Source of the DNA: Mycolicibacterium sp. CBMA 247
GTDB taxonomy: Bacteria; Actinomycetota; Actinomycetes; Mycobacteriales; Mycobacteriaceae
Direction: 5' to 3'
DNA: 64,000 bases
NCBI RefSeq assembly: GCF_009729095.1
Contig: NZ_VTGX01000003.1
Location: forward strand, 682,001-746,000
The notes beneath the pieces are model-generated. The model saw only the letters and a program-made list of their open reading frames with translations. It did not search any database and was not told where the DNA came from. Positions 24,973-33,117 of this stretch are shown here, one piece after another; position 1 is the stretch's first letter, and every line of letters begins with the position of its first letter. The translations under genes and the position numbers were made by a program.

Positions 24973-27024
24973 TTACGTTCCCTTGCCGGTCAGCTCCGCG
25001 GCCCGGTCCTCGCCCCAGTCCCGTTGCACCACGACCCGGTGGGCGATGCGCTCGCATGCGGCCTCGACCTGCGCCCGGTCCGGGCGGCCCTCGAATGATG
25101 GTGATTCGCCCAGCTTGTCGACGATTCGCCCGACCAGCGCGGCGGAGACGCCGTCGACCTGCCGCACCCCGCTCTGGGTCAGCCACAGGTTGTCTCCGGT
25201 GCGCAACACATAACCGTCTTGCACCAACCGGTTGAATGTCGGCTCGAGTACTTCGAAGGGCACAACGAGCCGATCGGCGATCTCGGTCAAGCGAGCAGAG
25301 CCGAATATCTGGCTGTGCCGGTAGATCTTGAGCAGCGCCCACAGCCCGGCCACGTCCAGCTCGCACCCAGGCCCCCCGGCCACGGTACGCAGCTGGATCT
25401 CGGGCGAACTGCGCATCAGCCGGCTGACCACCGTCTCCAAAACCTGATCCGCAGATTCCGCGCTCGGCATACCGAAGCCTTCGCCGAGATCGACCGCCAG
25501 CGTCGCCTCCGCCTCGAGCAATGGCACCTCCTTGAGGAACAGAGCGACGATCAAGCCGAGGAGTGCCACCGGCGCGGCGCACAGGAACACCAGGTCCAGT
25601 GCGTCGGCGTAGGCGTTCACGATCGGGGCGGCGGCCTCGGGCGACAGCTCGTGCAACGCCTTGGGTGAAGCACCCGCGATGGGCGGAGCCCCACTGGCCG
25701 CGAGCGCACCGGGCAGCCGATCCGACAGGAATCCGGCGAACAACGAGCCGAAGATGGCGGCACCGAATGAACTGCCGATGGTCCGGAAGAACGTCACCCC
25801 TGAGGTCGCGACGCCCAGATCGGCGAAATCCGAGGTGTTCTGCACGATGAGGACGAGCACCTGCATACACATGCCGATGCCGGCGCCCAAAATCAACAGG
25901 TACAGCGACTGCAGCGGGATCGGTGTCGCGGCATTCATTCGCGACAGCAGGACGAAGCCGACGAGCATGATCGCCGTACCGGCGATCGGGTAGATCTTGT
26001 AGCGGCCGGTGCGGCCCACCAGACTGCCGCTGACGGTTGAGGTGATCAGCAGCCCGATGACCATCGGCATGGTCCGCAATCCGGATTCTGACGGCGATAC
26101 GCCGCCTACGAACTGCATGAAGGTGGGCATGAACGTCAGCGCACCGAGCATCGCGAACCCGACGACGAGCGACAGCACGCAACACATGGAGAACACCGGA
26201 TTTCGGAACAATCGCATCGGCAAAATGGGTTCGGCTGCCCTGGTTTCCACCCGGACGAACATGACAAGGGCCAGGACGGACCCGATCACCAGTCCGATGA
26301 TGGTCGGTGAGGTCCACGCCAACTCGCCGCCAAGGCTGGTGGCCAGCGTGAGCCCGGACGCCCCGAGCCCGACCCAGACGATTCCGGCGTAATCGATGAC
26401 CGGACGGGTGGGACGAGACGCCATCGCCGGGATCGTGGCGGCCGCGACCACGAGGACGACGACACCGACCGGGATGCTGAGCCAGAATGCCCAGCGCCAG
26501 CCGAGGTGATCGGTGACGAAGCCACCCAGGAGCGGGCCGGCCACGGTCGTGACACCGAACACGGCCCCGAGCGCACCCTGATAGCGTCCGCGGTCCCGCA
26601 GCGGGATGACCTCGGCGATCAGGGCGGACGAGGTCACCATGATCGCGCCGCCGCCGATCCCCTGCAGCGCCCGCGAGGCCACCAACATGGCCATCGATCC
26701 CGATAGGCCGCTGAGAACCGACCCCGCGAGAAAGCACAGCACGGCTGTCTGGTAAACCGCTTTCCGGCCGAAGATGTCACCGACCTTCCCGACGACCGCG
26801 GTGACGACGGTTGAGGCGAGAAGGTAACTGGTCACCACCCATGCCTGATGACCGGCTCCGCCGAGGTCTGCCACGACCGTGGGAAGCGCGGTGGCGACGA
26901 TGGTCTGGTTTAGCGAGGCCAGCAGCATGCCGAGCAGAACTGCGACGAACACCAGGTTGCGCCTGCGCACATCCAGCAGCGCTCCGCCGGATGGCTGCTC
27001 GGCGGTTGTTGTTGGGCTCGTCAT
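24973..27024 (-). CDS. MFS efflux transporter, 14-helix DHA2 (EmrB/QacA) type, with C-terminal wHTH-like extension
   Basis: This 683-residue protein has 14 predicted transmembrane helices in residues ~20-500 with classical DHA2 motifs: TALPTVVADLGG, GKVGDIFGRKAVYQ (motif A) and GALGAVFGVTTVAGPLLGG (motif C, residues ~146-164). A cytosolic tail of ~170 residues follows, with a winged-helix-like segment (LTEIADRLVVPFEVLEPTFNRL). It resembles M. tuberculosis Rv1877, also ~690 residues and next to bfrA. It is expected to export drugs or metabolites by proton antiport. It lies 136 bases downstream of the bacterioferritin gene on the same strand. Confidence 0.9.
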   Translation of the reverse strand: MTSPTTTAEQPSGGALLDVRRRNLVFVAVLLGMLLASLNQTIVATALPTVVADLGGAGHQAWVVTSYLLASTVVTAVVGKVGDIFGRKAVYQTAVLCFLAGSVLSGLSGSMAMLVASRALQGIGGGAIMVTSSALIAEVIPLRDRGRYQGALGAVFGVTTVAGPLLGGFVTDHLGWRWAFWLSIPVGVVVLVVAAATIPAMASRPTRPVIDYAGIVWVGLGASGLTLATSLGGELAWTSPTIIGLVIGSVLALVMFVRVETRAAEPILPMRLFRNPVFSMCCVLSLVVGFAMLGALTFMPTFMQFVGGVSPSESGLRTMPMVIGLLITSTVSGSLVGRTGRYKIYPIAGTAIMLVGFVLLSRMNAATPIPLQSLYLLILGAGIGMCMQVLVLIVQNTSDFADLGVATSGVTFFRTIGSSFGAAIFGSLFAGFLSDRLPGALAASGAPPIAGASPKALHELSPEAAAPIVNAYADALDLVFLCAAPVALLGLIVALFLKEVPLLEAEATLAVDLGEGFGMPSAESADQVLETVVSRLMRSSPEIQLRTVAGGPGCELDVAGLWALLKIYRHSQIFGSARLTEIADRLVVPFEVLEPTFNRLVQDGYVLRTGDNLWLTQSGVRQVDGVSAALVGRIVDKLGESPSFEGRPDRAQVEAACERIAHRVVVQRDWGEDRAAELTGKGT

Positions 27025-27160
27025 GACTTCCTTTCGCCAGCCTGCCGGTTCAGTAGCGATATCGTTAGACAGGCTATGAAAGTTACAGCACGAACAAAGC
27101 CACCCCGGACAACCGGCGGCTCACCGGCTCCCCAGGGCTGCTTCGATCGAAACGCCGAAA

Positions 27161-27640
27161 CTAGTGCGGCGGGCGGGAGACGCACTGCGCGGCATACAGC
27201 GCGTCGCCCAGCTTCTCCATGAGCTCCAGCTGGGTTTCGAGGTAGTCGATGTGACCTTCCTCGTCCGCCAGAATCCCTTCCAGGATGTTCGCCGAGGTCG
27301 CATCCTCCTTCTCCCGGCACATGATTATCCCGGGCCTGAGCCGGGCCACCACCTCGTACTCGATCGCCAGGTCGGCCTCGAACTGCTCACGGAGCGTCTG
27401 GCCGACGCGCAGCGAGAACAACCGCTGATAATTGGGCAGGCCGTCCAGCAGCAGGATTCGGTCGGTGATGGTCTCCGCGTGCCGCATCTCTTCGAAAGAC
27501 TCGGAACGGGTGTGTTCAGCCAGTTCCGTAAATCCCCAATTATCCTGCATTTTCGAGTGCAAGAAATACTGGTTAATGGCCGTCAGTTCGCTTGTCAATT
27601 GCTCGTTGAGCAATTTCAGAACGTCTGGATCGCCTTGCAT
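27161..27640 (-). CDS. bfr: Bacterioferritin (heme-containing iron storage)
   Basis: This 159-residue four-helix protein is nearly the same as M. tuberculosis BfrA. All ferroxidase residues are present: Glu18, Tyr25, Glu51, His54, Glu94, Glu127 and His130; the heme ligand Met52 is also there. Twenty-four subunits form an iron storage shell. ATG at 27640 has AGGAG 5 bases upstream and matches the family start MQGDPDVLKLL; a GTG two codons earlier is less likely. Its promoter region is shared with the divergent gene at 27881, which leads to bfd, the bacterioferritin-associated ferredoxin. Confidence 0.96.
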   Translation of the reverse strand: MQGDPDVLKLLNEQLTSELTAINQYFLHSKMQDNWGFTELAEHTRSESFEEMRHAETITDRILLLDGLPNYQRLFSLRVGQTLREQFEADLAIEYEVVARLRPGIIMCREKEDATSANILEGILADEEGHIDYLETQLELMEKLGDALYAAQCVSRPPH

Positions 27641-27827
27641 CGTCACTCCTAAGCACCTTGAGGGCTGGTCAAGTGTTGCCGTTTGCCGCGCACATCCAAT
27701 CTAGTCCAGAAAGTGCGGTGTCGCGCAATGATTAACACCCGATTGGGCGTGTCCCCATGACATTGCCGGACCGCCCCGATGGGACCGCCCGAGGCGTGGC
27801 CACGAGGAGTGGACTGGCTGCCCTAAC

Positions 27828-27846
27828 TAAGGTTAGACTGCGCTAA
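27828..27846. promoter_or_regulatory. IdeR-like iron box in the bfr / bfd divergent region
   Basis: TAAGGTTAGACTGCGCTAA matches 14 of 19 positions of the IdeR consensus TTAGGTTAGGCTAACCTAA as I recall it. The left half (TAAGGTTAG) is strong and the right half weak. The site is 34 bases before the start of the 27881 gene. IdeR with iron usually represses uptake genes and activates bacterioferritin genes, so the placement between bfr and the bfd operon makes sense. Confidence 0.6.
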
Positions 27847-27880
27847 TATGCCGCGATCCAGAAAGAAAGGCCGGTAATAA

Positions 27881-28516
27881 ATGAGTGAGTACGATTTACA
27901 CTCGCTCATTTTGTCCTGCGATTTTCGGGTCGACGATGTGGAGCAGATGTGGAAATGGATGAAGAAACATCGTTCCGGTCTGTTGTCAATCGGCGCCCAT
28001 CATGTAGTTCTCTATAAATCGATTTGGGAGCCCGGCCGGGTATTGGTGACGATCGGTATACGGCACGCCCGATCCATTCGGGACGTGTTGCGCTCACCGG
28101 CAATATTCGAGTGGTTCGATATTTCCGGCGTCGAAGATATTCCGCCGATATTCGGCGGCGAAGTGGTGGAGAAAATCGACCTGACCGAGCCGTCCCCGCA
28201 GGAGCACGTGGCCGGGGTGATCGTGGGCGCGGTGGCCACCGTCGACGACGTCCCCACCTTGATGCGCAAGGTGCACGACGGTCTCGACCGCTTCGAGCAG
28301 GGCGGCATCCGCAAGATCTGGATCTACCAGGCGCTCGATGACGGCCAGGAAGTGATGATCCTGCAGGAGGTCTCCGACGAGATCAGCGCCCGGCAGTGGA
28401 TCGACCATCCGGACGCTGCCGCCGAGTGGATGAGCACGGCCGGTTTCGGTGCCTATCCGAGCCTGTTCGTGGGCAAATTGGCCCACATCATGACCGTCGA
28501 CGAGCAGGACGACTGA
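27881..28516 (+). CDS. Conserved hypothetical protein cotranscribed with bfd
   Basis: This soluble 211-residue protein seems to contain two related alpha-beta halves (about residues 8-95 and 107-200), each with a VxGVxxxxDD/helix pattern, as in dimeric ferredoxin-like or muconolactone-isomerase-like folds; that fold guess is mine. Notable segments are DDVEQMWKWMKKHRSGLL, FGGEVVEKIDL and KIWIYQALDDGQEVMILQEV. I believe it corresponds to M. tuberculosis Rv1874, close to bfrA, of unknown function. The start follows GAAAGG, and the stop overlaps the bfd ATG by one base (TGATG). The upstream IdeR-like box suggests iron control, so a role in iron or heme handling is a reasonable guess. Confidence 0.75.
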   Translation: MSEYDLHSLILSCDFRVDDVEQMWKWMKKHRSGLLSIGAHHVVLYKSIWEPGRVLVTIGIRHARSIRDVLRSPAIFEWFDISGVEDIPPIFGGEVVEKIDLTEPSPQEHVAGVIVGAVATVDDVPTLMRKVHDGLDRFEQGGIRKIWIYQALDDGQEVMILQEVSDEISARQWIDHPDAAAEWMSTAGFGAYPSLFVGKLAHIMTVDEQDD

Positions 28517-28728
28517 TGTTCGTCTGCCTGTGTACCGGGGCGACCAGTCAGGTCGTCAACGAGATCGTGGCGTCGGGCGCCACCACCTCCAAAGAGGTGG
28601 CCGCAGCCTGCGGCGCCGGCGCCGACTGCGGACGGTGCCGACGCACGATCCGCGCCATCATCGCCGCCCAGCAGGCCGAAGGCAGTCCCACCCAGTTCAA
28701 CGGGTGCCCGTCGCGGGTCACCGGCTAG
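28516..28728 (+). CDS. bfd: Bacterioferritin-associated ferredoxin (BFD-like [2Fe-2S])
   Basis: This 70-residue protein has the four-cysteine [2Fe-2S] pattern of the BFD domain: Cys4-x-Cys6 and Cys38-x2-Cys41, in MFVCLCTGATSQVVNEI and CGAGADCGRCRR. In other bacteria Bfd reduces the ferritin core so that iron can be released. Here it is the second gene of an operon divergent from bfr. The start overlaps the upstream stop (TGATG). Its stop codon shares a CTAG palindrome with the stop of the convergent enoyl-CoA hydratase gene. Confidence 0.92.
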   Translation: MFVCLCTGATSQVVNEIVASGATTSKEVAAACGAGADCGRCRRTIRAIIAAQQAEGSPTQFNGCPSRVTG

Positions 28729-29480
28729 CTCTTGCGGTCGGCGAACCGGGCCAGCGCGTCGACGTTGGCCGCCGCGCCCACCAGCTCGACGAACAACGCC
28801 TTTTCCCGCTCGACTGCCGCCAAGATCTCGTCCCGGATCGGCGCCACCATGGCCCGCTTGACGGCCATCAGGCTCGAAATCGGCTTGGCCGCAAGAATTT
28901 CGGCATGCCGCCGGGCCTCGGCCAACAGATCGTCGGGCTCGCAGACCTTCCACACGAGGCCCATCTCCCGAGCTTCGGTCGCGTCCACCCACTCCGAGGA
29001 CATCAGCAGCCAGGCGGCATTCTGTCTGCCGAGCAGCCGAGGCATCAGGTACGAGGAAGCCGCCTCTGGAGCCACACCCAGGCTGGTGAACGGACACTTC
29101 AACCGGGCGGAGGACGACATGAACGCGAGATCGGCGAACCCCAGGATCGTGGCGCCGATACCCACGCCGACACCATTAACCGCACAGATCAACGGCTTCG
29201 GGAAATCCGCGAGCACCTCGATCATTCCGTAGAACCCATGCTCGCCCGGGGTGAAATCCGGGTTGGTGATGCGGGTCTGCATCTCGACGAGGTCGTTGCC
29301 CGCGCTGAATGCCCGGCCTGCACCCGTCAGCAGCACCACCGCCACGTCGGGATCCTCGGCCGCGACGCGCAGGGCGACCGTCGTCTCGTCGTACAGCGCG
29401 TCATTGAACGCATTGAGCGCGTCGGGACGGTTGAGGGTCAGGGTGCGAACCCGATTGTTGTCCTCGATCAGCAGGGTCAT
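28725..29480 (-). CDS. Enoyl-CoA hydratase/isomerase family protein
   Basis: This 251-residue crotonase-fold protein has the CoA-binding oxyanion segment GAGRAFSAGNDLVEMQ and the second oxyanion region NGVGVGIGATILGFADLAF. At the two usual hydratase glutamate positions only one acidic group is clear (FTSLGVAPEAASSYLMPRLLG), so it may be an isomerase rather than a classic hydratase. It should act in beta-oxidation of fatty or sterol acyl-CoAs. ATG at 29480, after AGGAG, is preferred to GTG at 29486. A KstR-like box lies 41 bases upstream, supporting a sterol-related role. Confidence 0.88.
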   Translation of the reverse strand: MTLLIEDNNRVRTLTLNRPDALNAFNDALYDETTVALRVAAEDPDVAVVLLTGAGRAFSAGNDLVEMQTRITNPDFTPGEHGFYGMIEVLADFPKPLICAVNGVGVGIGATILGFADLAFMSSSARLKCPFTSLGVAPEAASSYLMPRLLGRQNAAWLLMSSEWVDATEAREMGLVWKVCEPDDLLAEARRHAEILAAKPISSLMAVKRAMVAPIRDEILAAVEREKALFVELVGAAANVDALARFADRKS

Positions 29481-29521
29481 TTTCACTCCTCGCGTGCGCG
29501 CCGTGACCGCTGCAGCCTAAC

Positions 29522-29535
29522 TAGAACACGTTCCA
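29522..29535. promoter_or_regulatory. KstR-like operator upstream of the enoyl-CoA hydratase gene
   Basis: TAGAACACGTTCCA matches all eight fixed positions of TNNAACNNGTTNNA. It lies 41 bases before the ATG at 29480 and adjacent to the stop of the EthD-like gene, whose transcripts run through it. Confidence 0.65.
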
Positions 29536-30249
29536 CTATTGCCGCCCGGGTGCGGTGAACGGGCTGGAGTAGACGTAGCGACTGGTCGGCACGGTGTCGA
29601 TATTGGTGCTGGCGCCGAAGGAATCGGTGCTGGCCGCCATCCGGCGCATGCGATCGGCGAGGTCGTCATCGTCGGCGGCACCGAAGAACGCGTGCAGATC
29701 CGAGACTGCCTGCTGCCGGAACAATTCCTCCACAATGCCGTCGATCGCCGGAGCGTCCGCCGTGAGGGCTCGGACCACGGTGTTCTGGGTGTAGCCGAAC
29801 GTGTCCTGGGTATCGATGGCCACCGAGGTGTGGTTGAGGTGCCAGCGGTGCAGCCAGGTGGCCTCATCGAGGCCGGCCGGCCGGCGCAGCAGCGCGATAT
29901 TGGCCAGGCCGTCGGTCCGCTCGCCCACCCCGGTCGGCGGCGCAGGCATCGGAACCGATTCGGTGACCAGATACGCTGCAAGCGAATCACATTCGGCGGC
30001 AAGCACTTTGAGTGCGCGGCCAACCTGCTCACCGTAATACTGCTGGACCCACATACTGATCACCGCGACCACCGGCGGTTCCAGCGTCGTCAAAGTCATG
30101 AGCGAGTCCCGCACCGCATCATCGCGGACATTGACCGCCAGGCCGGGCAGTCCGAGAGCCAGCAGCTGGTCGGCGACGTGTGTGCGCAACCCCTCACACC
30201 ACTGCTGATCCGATCGTGCGGCGCGCAGCAGGACGATGACTTTCTCCAC
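29536..30249 (-). CDS. EthD-domain-like protein
   Basis: This 237-residue protein starts VEKVIVLLRAARSDQQW and has two halves that look like EthD/dimeric alpha-beta barrel modules; the second contains IALLRRPAGLDEATWLHRWHLNHTSVAID (about residues 115-143), the typical EthD region with the Trp and His residues. EthD proteins occur near P450 and sterol genes. GTG at 30249 is chosen, since family members begin with this strand; a GTG at 30285 would add 12 residues. It is upstream of the enoyl-CoA hydratase, but the KstR-like box between them suggests a separate promoter. Confidence 0.75.
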   Translation of the reverse strand: MEKVIVLLRAARSDQQWCEGLRTHVADQLLALGLPGLAVNVRDDAVRDSLMTLTTLEPPVVAVISMWVQQYYGEQVGRALKVLAAECDSLAAYLVTESVPMPAPPTGVGERTDGLANIALLRRPAGLDEATWLHRWHLNHTSVAIDTQDTFGYTQNTVVRALTADAPAIDGIVEELFRQQAVSDLHAFFGAADDDDLADRMRRMAASTDSFGASTNIDTVPTSRYVYSSPFTAPGRQ

Positions 30250-30334
30250 GGTGGGAGAACCTACCTGCGCACGGATCTGCGCCACGCGCGGGCGGTTGTA
30301 CCCCAGGTGGCCGGCTCCGCGTCAGAATGGTGAG

Positions 30335-32356
30335 GTGCACACGGGTGGACAGGCAGCCGACGCGCTTCGGCTGAGTACCCCCGACGCCGGTGCGGTGGCT
30401 CGAAGCCTGATCGGCGTCCTTGCCGTGACTGCCGTCGCCCTGGCGTGGGGTTCCGGCGCGACCGCGATGTGGACGCTCGGTGGCGGCGTGATCGCCGGTG
30501 CGATCGCCTTGCAACGCAGCCCCGGCGGCCGGGTCCCCCTGGTTGTCACCGGCTCCGTCGAACTGGCCATCGCGGTGCTGCTCGGCGCGCTCACCGCCGG
30601 GCACAGCCCGGTGTTCATCGCGGTGGTCGCCCTGTGGTGCTTCGCCGCAGGCATGCAGTGGTCCCTGGGGGCCAACTCCGGCCTGGTGGCCTCGGCGGCC
30701 AGTGCCCTGCTGGTGCTCGCACCACCGGCCGCGCCCACACTGGCCCAGTCCTTGTTGGCACCCGCTCTGGTGATCGTCGCGGGCGTGGTGCAGGCGGCGC
30801 TCATCGCGGTCTGGCCGCCGCGGCGCTGGCGTGCCCAGCGCGACGGATTGACCCGGGCCTACCGGTCGTTGGCCACCGACGCCCGCAATGTAGCGGCGAA
30901 CAGCGCCGCCGACGTCGACGATGCGCCGCTCACCTGGCTCCGGGCGGTTTTCGCCGACAGTCAGGTGAGCCAGCGGCCGCGCGCCTACCACGGCGGGTAC
31001 CGCCTGCCGGAACGCATCGCCGGCACGCTGGCCTCGCTGCACTCCACCGCCGACCGCGACAGCCTGACCAACGACAAGAACGAGGCTGACATCGGACTGC
31101 CGCAGCTACTGACCGCCGCGTCCGTGCTGCTCGACGCCATCGCCGACCACGGTCACACCGCGCGACGTGACGCCGAGCATGCCCTGGTTCGGGTACACAC
31201 CGCCACTGCCGCCGTGACAGGTCCCGAAGTGGCGCTGGCACAACGCTTGTGCGACCAGTTGCGCGAGGCCGCGGTGCTGCGGTTCGGCCAGCTGCACCGG
31301 CCCGATCTGATCGGCTCGCTGGCTTCGGCGCCCGCCGTGGTCCGATCGCATCTGACCTGGACCTCGCCGATTCTGCGGCACGCCATCCGGTTGTCGGTGA
31401 CGACGGCCCTGGCCGCCGCAGCCGCCCGCTACGGCGGGCTGGAACACGGCTACTGGATGCCGCTGGCCGTCATCGTGGTGTTGCGGCCGGAAACGGCGCA
31501 CACCTACACCCGCTGCGCCGGGCGCATAGCCGGACTGGCCGTGGGCATCATTGTCGCCTCGGTGCTCATACTGCTGTGGCAACCCAGCCCGATCGGCTCG
31601 GCGGTATGCGCGCTGCTGTTCGTCGGACTGGCCTATGCCGTCGCGCAGTTCGGCTATCTCGCGGTCGGCGCTGCGGTGGGCTCGATCGTCGTGTTCGCCG
31701 TCGGCGTCAGCGCAACCGAGCCATGGTCGGGCAGCGCCGACCGACTTTTCGCCGTGATGATCGGCGGCGCCCTGGCCGTGATGGCCCACGTGGCGCTGCC
31801 CGACCATGCCCTGATCCGGCTGCGCCAACGCGCCGGCGAGCTTCTGATGACCGAGATCGACTACGCCGCGCTGGTGATCAAGGCATTCGTGCACGAAATC
31901 GACCATCCGGCCGAAATCCTGTCGGCGGCCTGGCAACGGGCGTTCCGCGCGCGGGCCGCGTTCGAGGCCGCCTGGGGCGCCACCAGCCTGGAACCACCGA
32001 TCCTGCGGCGCTGGCTGCGGTCCTACCGCACCGCGCTGAACTCGGTGACCAGCGCCTGCACCACGCTGGAGAACAGTCTGCCGACTCACCCCTCCTCGGC
32101 CCTGCACAGCGAGTTCATCGCTGCGGTGGACGATTACGTGGAGGCCCTGCGCGGGGCACCGCCGAGCCCCGCGGTGCCGTGGAGCCTGGACACCGCCGAG
32201 CTCTCGGCCGCACTGAGGCGGGTGCACAATGTGGCCCCGACGCTGTCCGCCGACAACGGCGCGGCGCGCATTCTGATCGGCGAGTTGACCACGATCACCC
32301 GGAGCCTGGCTGACATCGCGATCGATCGCGTGGAGCCGGCAGGCGAATCGCGCTAG
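30335..32356 (+). CDS. FUSC-family (fusaric acid resistance/aromatic acid exporter-like) membrane protein
   Basis: This 673-residue membrane protein has two blocks of transmembrane helices (about residues 15-160 and 360-500) separated by a soluble helical region, with a long cytosolic C-terminal part. This layout and the motif HGYWMPLAVIVVLRPETAHTYTR at the start of the second block match FUSC/YccS/AaeB-type efflux proteins. The substrate is unknown. GTG at 30335, preceded by TGAGG, is chosen; the first helix begins soon after. It diverges from the EthD-like gene. Confidence 0.85.
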   Translation: MHTGGQAADALRLSTPDAGAVARSLIGVLAVTAVALAWGSGATAMWTLGGGVIAGAIALQRSPGGRVPLVVTGSVELAIAVLLGALTAGHSPVFIAVVALWCFAAGMQWSLGANSGLVASAASALLVLAPPAAPTLAQSLLAPALVIVAGVVQAALIAVWPPRRWRAQRDGLTRAYRSLATDARNVAANSAADVDDAPLTWLRAVFADSQVSQRPRAYHGGYRLPERIAGTLASLHSTADRDSLTNDKNEADIGLPQLLTAASVLLDAIADHGHTARRDAEHALVRVHTATAAVTGPEVALAQRLCDQLREAAVLRFGQLHRPDLIGSLASAPAVVRSHLTWTSPILRHAIRLSVTTALAAAAARYGGLEHGYWMPLAVIVVLRPETAHTYTRCAGRIAGLAVGIIVASVLILLWQPSPIGSAVCALLFVGLAYAVAQFGYLAVGAAVGSIVVFAVGVSATEPWSGSADRLFAVMIGGALAVMAHVALPDHALIRLRQRAGELLMTEIDYAALVIKAFVHEIDHPAEILSAAWQRAFRARAAFEAAWGATSLEPPILRRWLRSYRTALNSVTSACTTLENSLPTHPSSALHSEFIAAVDDYVEALRGAPPSPAVPWSLDTAELSAALRRVHNVAPTLSADNGAARILIGELTTITRSLADIAIDRVEPAGESR

Positions 32357-32378
32357 TTACCCCGGGTCGGCCGGCTGA

Positions 32379-33008
32379 TCACCCGCGGGCCCATTTCGGC
32401 AGGATGAAAACCCCTTCAGCCTCGGCAGTAATACCCTCGGCATCTGAAACATGGCCGGAGGCAAAGGCTTTGATTCCGTCGGTGCGGGTGATCCGCCCCT
32501 CGGCGTGCAAATCGCCCAGCGGGGTCGCGCGCAGGTAGCGGATGGTCAGCGTGCCGGTGAAGCGCGGACGGTCCGAATCGCTGGCAGCCACCTCCCCCAG
32601 CACGTGATCGAGCACCATCGCAACCATGCCGCCGTGCACGTGGCCGGGCGGCCCTTCGAAGGCGGCACCCAGGTGGAAGTCGGTCCGCACCGCGCCGTCG
32701 GAGTCCTTGATGATCACCAACGGCGGTGCCATGGGATTGCGGATGCCGATCGCCGGGTTGCCCCACGGCATCCGGTCACCCTCGGAGGTATAGCGGACAC
32801 CGAATGCACCGTCGATCTGTCTGGCCCGCAACCGGGCGGTGGCATCGTCGATCTGGGCCCGAACCGCGGCGACCTCGTCGGCGTCGGCCTCCGAACGGAT
32901 GGTGGCATCGATCAGCGCGCGCACCGAACCGGCCAGCGGCTCGTAGACCGCCCGCAGGCGCTGCACATCCGCGGAGCTGAGACCCTCAACATGGGTGTAA
33001 CCCGGCAT
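32379..33008 (-). CDS. PaaI-like hotdog thioesterase
   Basis: This 209-residue protein has an N-terminal helical extension (~100 residues) and a hotdog domain with GPPGHVHGGMVAMVLDHVLGEVA (residues ~120-142), where HGG and the following Asp form the thioesterase active site. It probably hydrolyses acyl-CoAs. The ORF begins with ATG at 33008. It converges on the FUSC-like gene (22 bases apart) and diverges from the TPR protein. Confidence 0.85.
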   Translation of the reverse strand: MPGYTHVEGLSSADVQRLRAVYEPLAGSVRALIDATIRSEADADEVAAVRAQIDDATARLRARQIDGAFGVRYTSEGDRMPWGNPAIGIRNPMAPPLVIIKDSDGAVRTDFHLGAAFEGPPGHVHGGMVAMVLDHVLGEVAASDSDRPRFTGTLTIRYLRATPLGDLHAEGRITRTDGIKAFASGHVSDAEGITAEAEGVFILPKWARG

Positions 33009-33117
33009 TCCAGAACTAGAACACGCTCACCGCGCCGGTGTCGAGTTACCCCGGGTTCGGCTCAGCGGTTCAATCAACGGTACGCACCGACATGGTTGCT
33101 GAACTAACCTCTGAGCC

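Noticed and set aside
24926..26737. Long minus-strand extension upstream of the decarboxylase-family gene
   Set aside because: It is a second frame through the MFS gene on the same strand; the real protein begins at 24925 with a normal family N-terminus.
33010..33024. KstR-like sequence upstream of the PaaI-like thioesterase
   Set aside because: TAGAACACGCTCAC matches only six of eight fixed consensus positions and the right arm is broken; too weak to report as a site.
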